From SZUA-547 sp963669315 (GTDB lineage: Bacteria; Pseudomonadota; Alphaproteobacteria; Rhodobacterales; Rhodobacteraceae), in the NCBI GenBank assembly GCA_963669315.1, contig OY770021.1, forward strand, positions 806,001 through 870,000: 64,000 bases of DNA, in the 5' to 3' direction. How positions within the stretch are numbered: position 1 is the stretch's first letter; the number at the start of each line of letters is the position of its first letter. The notes beneath the pieces were generated by a model, which did not search any database, was not told the origin of the DNA, and saw only the letters and a program-made list of their open reading frames with translations. A program made the position numbers and the translations under genes. Below are positions 34,871 through 43,464 of the stretch, in pieces.

Positions 34871-36019
34871 CTATTGCCCGCCCTCACGGCGTTCGAACCG
34901 GCGATAACGCTGCGCGGCGCGCACCCGTTCGGTCGCCATTGCGATCGCTGCGTCGCGCAAGCCGCATCGCTGCGTCGCCGCCCGCTTCAGCGTCTCCTCA
35001 ACATTTTCTCGGATCAGCGTCTCCGCCGCCGCGAAAGCCTGCGCCTCGGTTCCGCCTCGATACTCGACCGCGGCGCAGATCACGCCACCCGCATTGACGA
35101 CAAAATCCGGCAGCACCATCACGCCGCGCTCTTGAAGGCTGCACTCGGCCTCGACTGTTGCAGGAATATTTGCGCCCTCGATCACCATGCGCGCCCTGAT
35201 CCGGTCGACATTATCCTCGTTGATCACGTCCGGGCGCGCGGCGGGGATCAGGATGTCGCAATCAGCGGCGATCACGTCATCCCGATCGGCGCGTCTCTCA
35301 GCCGGATGATCGGTCAGAGCGCCTCCGCCGCGCTTCAATTCCACCAACGCCTCGACATCGAGCCCCCCGGCGTCCATCACACAGCCGCGCGAGTCTGACG
35401 CCGCGACCAGTGCCGCGCCGCGAGACATGAAGCTGCGTGCGGCGTTGAGCCCGACCGCGCCGAAGCCCTGGACAGCGATCCGGGCGCCCTTGAGCGGAAC
35501 GCCGCCGAAATTCTCGGCCGCCTCCGCCGCGACGGCAAGCCCGAAGGCGGTGACGCCGATCTCGTCCAGCGGAATCCCGCCAAGCTCGCTCGGCAGCCCC
35601 ACGGCCCTGCCGATTTCGTCGAGGATCCAGGCCATGCAGCGTTCATTCGTGCCCATGTCGGGGCCGGCGATGTATCCGGTCTCGTCTTGTATCGCCTGCG
35701 CGAATGCGCGCACCAGGGTCTCGTATCGCAGGCGGTCCATGGCGGGATCGCCAATGATAACCGCCTTGCCGCCACCGTGGGGAAGGCCTGCTGCGGCGTT
35801 TTTCAGCGTCATGGCGCGGGCCAGCCGCGCGCATTCCTGAAGCGACGCGTCGGGCGCCATGCGCACCCCGCCGATCGATGGGCCTGCGGCGACATTGTCG
35901 ATCACCAAGATCGCCTTCAGGCCTACCGCAGGCCGCAAGATATGCACTACTTTCGTCGGGCCGAGATCGTCGCCAAGACTGAATACGTCGCCCATGACTT
36001 CCTCTCGCTCTTCGCTCAT
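34871..36019 (-). CDS. Glu/Leu/Phe/Val dehydrogenase family protein
   Basis: The 382-residue amino-acid dehydrogenase has the catalytic Lys in AAAGLPHGGGKAVIIGDP near residue 85, YIAGPDMGTNE near 118 and the NAD-binding GFGAVGLNAARSF near 185. It oxidatively deaminates an amino acid or fixes ammonia onto a keto acid; Leu or Phe type is as likely as Glu. It overlaps the E2 gene by four bases. Confidence 0.88.
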   Translation of the reverse strand: MSEEREEVMGDVFSLGDDLGPTKVVHILRPAVGLKAILVIDNVAAGPSIGGVRMAPDASLQECARLARAMTLKNAAAGLPHGGGKAVIIGDPAMDRLRYETLVRAFAQAIQDETGYIAGPDMGTNERCMAWILDEIGRAVGLPSELGGIPLDEIGVTAFGLAVAAEAAENFGGVPLKGARIAVQGFGAVGLNAARSFMSRGAALVAASDSRGCVMDAGGLDVEALVELKRGGGALTDHPAERRADRDDVIAADCDILIPAARPDVINEDNVDRIRARMVIEGANIPATVEAECSLQERGVMVLPDFVVNAGGVICAAVEYRGGTEAQAFAAAETLIRENVEETLKRAATQRCGLRDAAIAMATERVRAAQRYRRFERREGGQ

Positions 36020-37083
36020 GTCGCGGATTCCAGATCAGCGCGCGCCGCCGCAATGAAACCAGCCGCCTCTCCGCCGGTGACGACGCGGTGGTCGAAAGTC
36101 AGCGATAGCGGCGAGACGGTGCGGACAACGGGCGCTCCGTCAGCGGCGAGCACGGCCTCGTGAATCCGACCGGCTCCGAGGATCGCCACCTGAGGCGGAG
36201 AGATGATCAAGGCGGCGTGCTCGCCGCCCAGCATGCCAAAATTCGACAGGGTGATAGTGCCGCCTATCAAGTCGGCCGGGGCCACAGTTCGCTCTCGCAC
36301 CGCCGTTTTCAGTGCGTTCAGGCGCTCGCGCAGCCCGGTTGCGGTCTCGGCGTCGACGCCGCTCAGCACTGGCGCGAACAGGCCGTCCGGTGCCTCTATA
36401 GCCAGGGAAAGGTCGACCCGCTCGTTCAGCCATCTCCGCGCGCCGTCGAAACCGGCGTTCAGCGCCGGCTCAGCCGCGCATCCGGCGACGACCGCGCGGA
36501 TCAGGCGGACGGATGGGTCCTCTCCGGCGGTCCATCTGCTGATGTCGGCTCGGTCGGTTAGGGTCGCGGGGACGACAGAGGCGTCGGAGGCACTCATCGC
36601 CTCGGCCATCGCGCGGCGCACTCCGCGCAATCGTTCGCCGCCATGCGCCGCGGCCGCCTTTACATCTTCGGCGAGGATCGCGCCCTCCGGTCCTGAGCCC
36701 TCGACCGCTAAGAGGTCGACGCCCAACTCCCGCGCCAGACGTCGCGCCACAGGGGCAGCATGAACGCGCCGCTCCGGCGTCGGCTCTGGCAGCGGCGGTT
36801 CACTCGCCTCCACCAGCTCGCCGACTATGGCGGGCGACTCCGCGTGTTCACCGGTCGTGATGCCGATCAGCGGCGCACCAACGGCGATCAGGTCGCCCGG
36901 CGCGGCGTGTAGACTCTCGACCGTTCCGGAATAGGGGCTCGGAATTTCGACGACCGCCTTGCCCGTCTCCACCGAGGCCAGCGGCGCGTCCCGCACCACG
37001 TGGTCGCCGGGAGAGACATGCCAGGCGACGAGTTCCGCCTCGGTCAGCCCCTCTCCCAGATCCGGCAGGTTGAACGTGGTCAT
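36016..37083 (-). CDS. Dihydrolipoamide acyltransferase (E2) of a 2-oxoacid dehydrogenase
   Basis: The 355-residue protein has one lipoyl domain (residues 1-80, with the lipoyl Lys in VETGKAVVEIPS), an E3/E1-binding segment (residues about 105-145, APVARRLARELGVDLLAVEG) and a catalytic domain ending with FDHRVVTGGEAAGF. It transfers the acyl group from E1 to CoA. Whether the complex acts on pyruvate, branched-chain oxoacids or acetoin-type substrates cannot be told from the sequence. No E3 gene is in the window, so a shared lipoamide dehydrogenase is implied. Confidence 0.9.
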   Translation of the reverse strand: MTTFNLPDLGEGLTEAELVAWHVSPGDHVVRDAPLASVETGKAVVEIPSPYSGTVESLHAAPGDLIAVGAPLIGITTGEHAESPAIVGELVEASEPPLPEPTPERRVHAAPVARRLARELGVDLLAVEGSGPEGAILAEDVKAAAAHGGERLRGVRRAMAEAMSASDASVVPATLTDRADISRWTAGEDPSVRLIRAVVAGCAAEPALNAGFDGARRWLNERVDLSLAIEAPDGLFAPVLSGVDAETATGLRERLNALKTAVRERTVAPADLIGGTITLSNFGMLGGEHAALIISPPQVAILGAGRIHEAVLAADGAPVVRTVSPLSLTFDHRVVTGGEAAGFIAAARADLESAT

Positions 37084-38060
37084 TGGTACTTCATCACCTC
37101 TTCTACGGCCGCGACGATCCGTTCGGCGGTGGGCATGTAGCGCTCCTCAAGGCGTGGCAGCGGCATCACCACATCGAAGCCCGCGACGCGGCGGACTGGC
37201 GCCAGCAGGCTGGTCAGGGCGCGTTCGGCGACACGCGCGGCGATCTCCGCGCCCATTCCTGCGGTCAGCGGCGCCTCATGCGCGATCACGCACCGCCCGG
37301 TCTTTTCCACCGAGGTCAGGATCGTCGCCGCGTCCACCGGCTTGATCGTAGCGAGGTCGATCACTTCCGCCTCCACCCCGCCTTCCGACAGCGTTTGCGC
37401 CGCCTCCACTGCAATCGGGACCATCGCCCCCCAAGCGACAATGGTGGCGTCCACGCCCTCGCGAAGTACGAAGGCGCGGTCGAGCGGCGCCGGATCTCCG
37501 TTCTCATCCACCGCCTCGCGAGAGGAGCGGTAAAGCCGTTTCGGCTCCAGAAAAACCACCGGGTCCGGGTCGTTGATCGCGGCGCGCAAAAGCCCATAGG
37601 CGCGCGCGGGCGAGGACGGGATGACGACCTTGAGGCCCGGGATATGCGCCAGCATCGCCTCCATGCTTTCGGAATGGTGCTCGGGCGCGTGGATTCCGCC
37701 GCCATAGGGCGCGCGCAGCACCATTGGACAGGTCAGCCGCCCCCGCGTGCGGGTCCTGAGCCGCGAGGCATGGTTCGCGAGCTGGTCGATTGCAGAATAG
37801 ATGAAGCCCATAAACTGGATTTCGGCGACCGGCCTGAGCCCATGCGCCGCGGCGCCGACCGCCATTCCCGCGATCAGCGTCTCCGAAAGCGGCGTGTCAC
37901 GCACCCGTTCGGACCCGTAGCGCTGGACCAGCCCGTCGGTCGCTCGGAACACCCCGCCGTCGACGCCCACATCCTCGCCGAAGATGATGACGGAGGGGTC
38001 CTCCTCCATCGCGCGGTCCAGCGCGGCGCGCACGGCTTCCACCATGGTCAGCTCAGCCAT
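37080..38060 (-). CDS. 2-oxoacid dehydrogenase E1 beta subunit
   Basis: The 326-residue transketolase-like subunit begins MAELTMVEAVRAALDRAME and contains VIIFGEDVGVDGGVFRATDG and APYGGGIHAPEHHSES. The open frame to 38231 is rejected because it runs inside the E1 alpha gene; the ATG at 38060 overlaps the alpha stop by eight bases. It forms a heterotetramer with the alpha subunit and decarboxylates the oxoacid. Confidence 0.92.
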   Translation of the reverse strand: MAELTMVEAVRAALDRAMEEDPSVIIFGEDVGVDGGVFRATDGLVQRYGSERVRDTPLSETLIAGMAVGAAAHGLRPVAEIQFMGFIYSAIDQLANHASRLRTRTRGRLTCPMVLRAPYGGGIHAPEHHSESMEAMLAHIPGLKVVIPSSPARAYGLLRAAINDPDPVVFLEPKRLYRSSREAVDENGDPAPLDRAFVLREGVDATIVAWGAMVPIAVEAAQTLSEGGVEAEVIDLATIKPVDAATILTSVEKTGRCVIAHEAPLTAGMGAEIAARVAERALTSLLAPVRRVAGFDVVMPLPRLEERYMPTAERIVAAVEEVMKYQ

Positions 38061-39114
38061 CAGCCACCTGCCTACATTGCGCTTCAAGGTCAGCAGGAAG
38101 CGAGGCGAACATATGGTTGAACATGGAGGCTGGCGGCTGCGGCGCCTTCGCCAGATAGGCGTCGGAGGCGGTGTCCATCTCGGCCGCTGTGGCGAGTAAA
38201 AGCTCCTCCTCTTCCTCCTTCGACCAGCCATGAGCGGCCGTCAGATGGGCGCGCAGGCGGCGGATCGGCTCCGCCTTCCAATGGCGCGCGACCTCCTCAT
38301 CCTCTCGGTATCGGCTGGCGTCGTCAGCGGTGGTGTGATCGCCTAGGCGATAGCTGAGGCACTCTATCAGCGTCCCGCCTTCGCCGGATCGGGCGCGGTC
38401 AAGCGCGGCTGCGACAGTCTCGCGCACAGCGACCACGTCATTGCCGTCGACCTGCAAGCCGGGCAGCCCGGCGGCGACGGCCTTTTGCGCCAGGGTTTCC
38501 GCTGCCGTCTGCTCTTTGCGCCGAACCGATATGGCCCATTGGTTGTTGTTAATCACGAAAACCGCGGGCAGCCGCCACAGGCCGACAACGTTCAGCCCCT
38601 CGTAGAAGTCGCCTTTCGAGGTTGCCCCGTCGCCGCCAATAGCGACCGCAACGCTGTTCTCCCGCTTCAGCGACATGGCCAGCGCGACGCCGGCGGCGTG
38701 CGGGAACTGGCTGGCGACCGGGATGCAGACCGGAAAATCCCGCTGCGCCTCTGCGAAATTTGAGCCGCGTTCATCCCCTCCCCAGAAGAGAAACAGCTCG
38801 ACCGGGGTCACGCCGCGCCGGAGCTGCGCGCCATGCTCGCGGAAAGAAGGGAGCAGCACATCCTCATCCCGCATTGCAGCGGCGACGCCGACGCTGATCG
38901 CCTCTTGCCCCAGGCTGGAGGCGTAGGTGCCCAGCCGCCCGGTGCGCTGAAGCGCGATCGCCTTGGCGTCGAAAGCGCGGGTGCGGAGCATGGCGCCGTA
39001 AAGCGCGGATAGCGTCGCCCGGTCGCGCGCGAATTCCGGTAAATCACCGGTCTCCTCGCCCGAAGCGTCGAGGAATTGGACGCAGCCTTCAGGGATCGCC
39101 TTGACGTCAACCAT
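38053..39114 (-). CDS. 2-oxoacid dehydrogenase E1 alpha subunit
   Basis: The 353-residue ThDP enzyme has the cofactor motif GDGATSKGDFYEGLNVVGLW near residue 165, ending in NNNQW. SLGQEAISVG and RLGDHTTADDASRYR (phosphorylation-loop equivalent) are typical of PDH and branched-chain E1 alpha. It overlaps the ligase gene by eight bases and the beta gene by eight, so all are translated as one unit. Confidence 0.92.
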   Translation of the reverse strand: MVDVKAIPEGCVQFLDASGEETGDLPEFARDRATLSALYGAMLRTRAFDAKAIALQRTGRLGTYASSLGQEAISVGVAAAMRDEDVLLPSFREHGAQLRRGVTPVELFLFWGGDERGSNFAEAQRDFPVCIPVASQFPHAAGVALAMSLKRENSVAVAIGGDGATSKGDFYEGLNVVGLWRLPAVFVINNNQWAISVRRKEQTAAETLAQKAVAAGLPGLQVDGNDVVAVRETVAAALDRARSGEGGTLIECLSYRLGDHTTADDASRYREDEEVARHWKAEPIRRLRAHLTAAHGWSKEEEEELLLATAAEMDTASDAYLAKAPQPPASMFNHMFASLPADLEAQCRQVADG

Positions 39115-40816
39115 CTCCCTTCTCCCGTTCCAGCTGGGCGGCCATCTGCTCTCGCATCACGAATTTCTGCACCTTGCCGGTGATCGTGGTCGGGAACTCA
39201 TCGACGAAGCGGATGATCTTCGGGATCTTGAAATGGGCGATCTCGCCTTCGCAGAACGCCTGCATTTCCTCGGGCGTCGCGGCCTCGCCTGGGCGCAGTT
39301 TAATCCAGGCGCAGACCTCCTCGCCGTATTTTGGGTCGGGGACGCCGATCACCTCCACCTGCTCCACCTTTGGGTTGGTGTAGAAGAAGTCCTCGATCTC
39401 GCGCGGGAAGATGTTTTCGCCGCCGCGGATCAGCATGTCCTTGCTGCGCCCGACGATCTGGAAATAGCCCTGATCATCGACAATCGCGATATCGCCGCTG
39501 GCGATCCAGCGCGCCTCGTCAATCGCTTTGGCGGTTTTATCCGGGTCGTTCCAGTACTTAGGCATCACGCAATAGCCGCGCGTCAGCAATTCGCCCGGTT
39601 CGCCGCGCGGCGTAATCCGCCCTTCTACGTCAACGATCTTGATCTCGGTGTGGGGCAGCACCCGGCCCACTGTCTCCACCCTGCGCTCGACGGGGTCGTC
39701 GACCGAGGTTTGGGTGCTGATCGGCCCGGTCTCGGTCATGCCATAGGCGATGGTGATCTCGGACAGGTGCATCTCGTCCATGACCCGCCGCATCAATTCC
39801 GCCGGACAGGGCGCCCCTGCCATGATCCCGGTGCGGAGACTGGAGAGGTCGAACTCGTCGAAATCCGGCTGTTCGAGCGCGGCGATGAACATAGTCGGCA
39901 CGCCATGCAGCGCGGTACAGCGCTCCCGATGTATCGCCTCAAGCACCTCATGGGCGTCGAACCCGGCCGACGAGAAAATCATCGCTGCGCCATGCGCGAC
40001 ACAGCAGAGCGTGCCAAGCACCATGCCGAAACAGTGATACATCGGCACCGGGATGCACATACGGTCCGCCTGCGACAGCTTCATCTGCGCGCCCGCGAAC
40101 CAGGCGTTGTTGACGATGTTGTGGTGGGTCAGTGTCGCCGCTTTGGGCCGCCCCGTGGTGCCGCTGGTGAACTGGATGTTGATCGGGTCGTCGAACTGAA
40201 GCCGCGCCTCGCGCTCTTTCAGTTCGGCCCACGCAGCGTCGTCGGCGCGGTCCAGCATGTCCGCCCAGCGGATCATTCCAGGCTGGCTGTCCTCCGCGAT
40301 GCGGATGATCCATCTGAGGCCGGGGACGCGCGCGGTTTTCAGCGCGCCTGGCTTGGCGGTTTCCAGTTCGGGGAGAAGCTCTGCCAGCATGGCGTCATAG
40401 TCGCTGACCTTGAAGCTGGGCACGGCGATCAACGCTTTCGCCTCCACCTGATTGAGCGCGAATTCAAGCTCCGGCAGGCGGTAAGCCGGGTTGACGTTTA
40501 CAAGGATCAACCCGGCCTTGGCCGAGGCGAACTGGGCGACCACCCATTCGGCCATATTCGGCGCCCAGATGCCGATGCGTTCGCCCGGCGAAAGGCCCAG
40601 AGCGACCAGCCCGGCGGCGCAGCGCTCAACCTCGGCGGAAAGTTGGCGCCAGCTCCAGCGAATGTCCTGATGCGGGACCACAAACGCCAGCCCGCCCGGC
40701 GCGCGCGCGACGCAGGCGTCGAAAAGCTGGCCGATGGTCAGCCCCATCAGCGGCCTGTCGGATGCTCCATGCAGGTAGCTTTGACTTTCGTCGATGCTAT
40801 GCTGCGGCGTCGTCAC
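39107..40816 (-). CDS. Acyl-CoA synthetase (AMP-binding, FadD-like)
   Basis: The 569-residue adenylate-forming ligase has P-loop-like FTSGTTGRPKAATLTHHN near residue 195, YGMTETGPIS near 335, GRSKDMLIRGGENIFPREIE near 450, and the C-terminal Lys in TITGKVQKFVMRE. It activates a carboxylic acid, probably medium or long chain, to its CoA ester. It starts with GTG at 40816, four bases after a strong AGGAGG. It is the first gene of the super-operon that runs to 26181. Confidence 0.9.
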   Translation of the reverse strand: MTTPQHSIDESQSYLHGASDRPLMGLTIGQLFDACVARAPGGLAFVVPHQDIRWSWRQLSAEVERCAAGLVALGLSPGERIGIWAPNMAEWVVAQFASAKAGLILVNVNPAYRLPELEFALNQVEAKALIAVPSFKVSDYDAMLAELLPELETAKPGALKTARVPGLRWIIRIAEDSQPGMIRWADMLDRADDAAWAELKEREARLQFDDPINIQFTSGTTGRPKAATLTHHNIVNNAWFAGAQMKLSQADRMCIPVPMYHCFGMVLGTLCCVAHGAAMIFSSAGFDAHEVLEAIHRERCTALHGVPTMFIAALEQPDFDEFDLSSLRTGIMAGAPCPAELMRRVMDEMHLSEITIAYGMTETGPISTQTSVDDPVERRVETVGRVLPHTEIKIVDVEGRITPRGEPGELLTRGYCVMPKYWNDPDKTAKAIDEARWIASGDIAIVDDQGYFQIVGRSKDMLIRGGENIFPREIEDFFYTNPKVEQVEVIGVPDPKYGEEVCAWIKLRPGEAATPEEMQAFCEGEIAHFKIPKIIRFVDEFPTTITGKVQKFVMREQMAAQLEREKGDG

Positions 40817-40860
40817 CGGACCTCCTTCTCGTCGCGCTGGCCAGCACGTGGGCCGCGCGA

Positions 40861-40883
40861 CGATACGTTTTCGAGGCGTATCG
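40861..40883. promoter_or_regulatory. Inverted repeat in the leader of the super-operon
   Basis: CGATACG (40861-40867) and CGTATCG (40877-40883) form a perfect 7-bp inverted repeat with a 9-base centre. It lies directly after the predicted start of transcription, 45 bases before the GTG of the ligase. It could be an operator or a leader hairpin. It is not followed by a T-run on either strand. Confidence 0.45.
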
Positions 40884-40887
40884 GCTT

Positions 40888-40931
40888 AATATAGTGGTGA
40901 ATTTCGCGCGCCCCGCACTGACCGAGGTCAA
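40888..40931 (-). promoter_or_regulatory. Predicted promoter with CRP/FNR-type site
   Basis: On the minus strand TATATT (40893-40888) is a good -10 box. The palindrome TTGAC-CTCG-GTCAG (40931-40918) is centred about 42 bases upstream of the start this -10 predicts. That is the position of class II CRP/FNR activator sites, and the sequence is close to the FNR consensus. No better -35 is present. Confidence 0.5.
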
Positions 40932-40957
40932 TTCGCCGGTTTCGTCCGTCGCCGGAT

Positions 40958-41118
40958 CTATCGCGCCAGTCTGGCGATAGCCTCAGCCGCTAGAGCTTCG
41001 GCGCGCGCTTGGGTCATGGCGAAAGCGGCGAGATGGACGCCTTTTCCCCGATCCAGAAATCCCGCGGAGAGCGGGACCGCGCCCTCGGTCTCGCCCCGGC
41101 GCAACAGCAATTCTCCAA
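40958..41118 (-). pseudogene. Unidentified gene, C-terminal fragment cut by IS6
   Basis: A frame open from the IS6 copy 3 end reads ELLLRRGETEGAVPLSAGFL, then GKGVHLAAFAMTQARAEALA and stops at 40958. It looks like the end of a real protein (good codon use, helical Ala-rich tail), but I cannot assign a family. The 5' part is missing, presumably lost when the IS6 copy inserted or recombined. Confidence 0.45.
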
Positions 41119-41940
41119 GGGGTGCTGGCAGACTAATTCGAACCAGTCTCCGAATGCTCTGGGAAGCGGCCCCTCAGGCCGCGCAAAGCAGCCGCCACTC
41201 TTCGAGAGCGGCGGTTCGGTTTAGCTTGAAATTGCGACGTGAATTGAGGTGGCGCTCGCGGTTGAACAGGTTGTAGACGGAGGAGTGGACAGCGGCGAAT
41301 ATTTGTAAACTTCGCATTCGCCGGAACCGGAGCATGGCTCGCTCTCGTCGTCGGAATGGCAGGTGTGAATTCTCCGCTCTGTTGTTGAGCCAGCGTCCCG
41401 TCGACTGAAGATCCGTAGCACCCAGCTCCTTGAGCGCGGCGCCATACGACCGAAGGCAGTCGGTCACGATCTCATGCGGCTGGCCATAGCGCCTCATCAA
41501 TTTCCTGAGAAATTTCAACGCCGCTTTCTTGTCGCGCCTCTTCGTGACGAAACTCTCAAGCACCTCGCCCTCGTGGTCGACGGCGCGCCAGAGATAGTGC
41601 TGCTCGCCGTTGATCTTCACGAATACCTCGTCCAGATGCCAGCGCCAGCTCGAGAACGCTCGCATTCGATCCACGCGTCTGCGCTTGATCTCTGCGGCGA
41701 ACTTTGGGCCAAATCTGTGCCACCAGAACCGGATCGTCTCGTGGCTGACGTCGATCCCGCGCTCATGCAAAAGGTCCTCGACATTCCGCAGCGAGAGCGG
41801 GAACCGCACATACATCATGACCGCGAGGCGGATGATTTCGGGAGACGTTTTGAAATACTTGAAGGGGTCACGCTTACTCATGCGTGGAGGCTAGGGGCGG
41901 GGCATCTGCGGCTCAAGCAAAGTTCTTCTGACAAGACCCT
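41119..41940 (-). mobile_element. IS6-family element, copy 3
   Basis: About 822 bp with ends GGTGCTGGCAGAC (41121-41133) and inverted TTCTGACAAGACCC (ending 41939). It carries an intact transposase and separates the energy super-operon from the catabolic cluster. The right-hand flank CCCTGACAACACCT repeats that beside copy 1. Confidence 0.8.
41174..41881 (-). CDS. IS6-family transposase (copy 3, intact)
   Basis: The 235-residue transposase has all DDE motifs (HLDEVFVKINGEQ, EIVTDCLRSYGAAL, NNRAENSHLPFRRRER) and no stop or frameshift. It is the nearest intact relative of the broken copy 2, sharing EQHYLW and YGAALKELG-type residues. It could mobilise the other copies. Confidence 0.93.
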   Translation of the reverse strand: MSKRDPFKYFKTSPEIIRLAVMMYVRFPLSLRNVEDLLHERGIDVSHETIRFWWHRFGPKFAAEIKRRRVDRMRAFSSWRWHLDEVFVKINGEQHYLWRAVDHEGEVLESFVTKRRDKKAALKFLRKLMRRYGQPHEIVTDCLRSYGAALKELGATDLQSTGRWLNNRAENSHLPFRRRERAMLRFRRMRSLQIFAAVHSSVYNLFNRERHLNSRRNFKLNRTAALEEWRLLCAA

Positions 41941-41959
41941 GACAACACCTGACATTGCC

Positions 41960-42670
41960 CTATGTTCTCGACTTCTCGAATTCGGACCACGCGGCTTCCA
42001 GTTTCTCGATATTGAAGCCTGGTTCGCGGGCGGGGCCGAGAATGATCTGCTCCGTCGCGATGACGTTTTCGATCGCGTCCTTCAGCGAAGGGATCACATC
42101 GTTCGGGACGACAAGAGCGCCGTGGCGGTCGGCGTGGATTAGATCGCCTTGCGCCACCCGCATTCCAAAAATGCTCACGGGCGTCCCAATCTCCAGCGTA
42201 TGCACATAGCCGTGGCTGGGGCCAATCGAACCGGCGAGGATCGGAAATCCATCGTCAATCACATCGAGATCGCGCATGACGCCATTCGCGACGGCGCCGG
42301 ACAGGCCCAGCCCCTTATGCACAGCGACATGAACCTCGCCCCACCAGCCGGCGATGCAATTGGGATAATCCACATCCTCGATCACCGCGACCGAGGGGCG
42401 GGGGCCTGCCGCCATCGAGCGGAAATACTCCAGCCGCCGCGCGCGGATCACATCGGCCGACTCAATCGGCGGTGCCAGGCCTGAAATCTTGGCGGTTCGC
42501 GCAAAGCCGACGATGGCGGGATCGCCGGGCTTCGAGTGCTGCATCGTGCCGCGGGTGAAGCGATTGAAACCCCGGCGGCCCTGGGCGACCTCGATTGCGT
42601 TGCAGACCGTTGGGGTGTCCACGCCGCGCATCAGCGCCAGCAGGTCTTCCGGGATCACGTGTTCAGCCAT
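41960..42670 (-). CDS. RraA-like aldolase/decarboxylase
   Basis: The 236-residue RraA-fold protein has the substrate/metal site GLGLSGAVANGVMRDLDVID (G-x-x-RD) near residue 125-145 and HADRHGALVVP near 188. Members act as 4-hydroxy-4-methyl-2-oxoglutarate aldolases or oxaloacetate decarboxylases, or as lyases in sugar-acid and aromatic pathways. It overlaps the hydrolase gene by 16 bases and is the last gene of the left arm of the catabolic cluster. Confidence 0.85.
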   Translation of the reverse strand: MAEHVIPEDLLALMRGVDTPTVCNAIEVAQGRRGFNRFTRGTMQHSKPGDPAIVGFARTAKISGLAPPIESADVIRARRLEYFRSMAAGPRPSVAVIEDVDYPNCIAGWWGEVHVAVHKGLGLSGAVANGVMRDLDVIDDGFPILAGSIGPSHGYVHTLEIGTPVSIFGMRVAQGDLIHADRHGALVVPNDVIPSLKDAIENVIATEQIILGPAREPGFNIEKLEAAWSEFEKSRT

Positions 42671-43350
42671 TTTAGTAACGCCTCATTAGTCTGTTTGGGT
42701 TGTTCGAGTACGGGAAGGTGGCCGGCTCCATCGACGACGACCAGTTCCGCGCCGGGGATCAGATCGCGCATAAGATCGTGCCTCTCTGGCGGGCAAACGG
42801 TGTCCAGCGCGCCACACAGAACGAGGGCGGGCGCATGAACGCCTCGCAGCGTGTCTTGCTGGTCCGGGCGGGATTGCAGCGCCCGCGACTGATCGACGAA
42901 CACCTCAGGGCCGAGCGCCTCGGCCATAACCATGCAAAGATCGAGGATCTCGGCTTTGTTCGGCCCGTCCGCAAGATATTTCGGCTTCATCTCATCGCGC
43001 ATCACATCGCGCAGTGCACCTGCGCGTACGCGCTCGATTTGCGGCTCGCGGCTGCGTGCGACTTCCTCCAGTTCGGCTTTGGGGTTCGTGTCCAGCAGGG
43101 CCAGCCGCGACACCCGCTCAGGCGCTTGCCGGATGACCTCCATGGCGACGATCCCGCCCATGGACAGCCCGGCCAGCGCAAAACGCGGCGGCGCGTTTGA
43201 CAGGATGTCGGCGGCCAATTCCGCGATGCTCCGGCGGCCACACAACGGAAATACCGCCACCGGGCGCTCGCCGGAGAAGGCCGCCATCTGTGGGGAGAAA
43301 AGCCGCCCGTCACACATCATGCCGGGCAACATCACCAGCGGTTCCCGCAT
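42655..43350 (-). CDS. Alpha/beta-fold hydrolase
   Basis: The 231-residue hydrolase has LVMLPGMMCDGRLF at the start (oxyanion region), the nucleophile Ser in LAGLSMGGIVAMEV near residue 63, an Asp in LCGALDTVCPPERH and the His in VDGAGHLPVLEQP. It probably cleaves an ester, lactone or C-C bond of a pathway intermediate. It follows the HisD-like gene by 114 bases on the same strand. Confidence 0.88.
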   Translation of the reverse strand: MREPLVMLPGMMCDGRLFSPQMAAFSGERPVAVFPLCGRRSIAELAADILSNAPPRFALAGLSMGGIVAMEVIRQAPERVSRLALLDTNPKAELEEVARSREPQIERVRAGALRDVMRDEMKPKYLADGPNKAEILDLCMVMAEALGPEVFVDQSRALQSRPDQQDTLRGVHAPALVLCGALDTVCPPERHDLMRDLIPGAELVVVDGAGHLPVLEQPKQTNEALLKWLNT

Positions 43351-43464
43351 CAGTCCGCCGGCCTGTTGGGTATCGCGAAATCGGCCTCGACTCCTGAGCG
43401 GTCGCGCAGAAATCCGTCGAGGCCGATTGTTAATTCGCTGGTCACGTTGAGCCGACGCATGGGT

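Noticed and set aside
36016..36100. E2 acyltransferase inactive because DHRVVTGG lacks the usual Asp
   Set aside because: Thr at this position is, as far as I recall, common in related E2 proteins, and the catalytic His is kept; not a strong sign of inactivity.
39101..40894. 597-codon open frame opposite the acyl-CoA synthetase
   Set aside because: A by-product of high-GC codon bias; the minus strand has all AMP-binding motifs.
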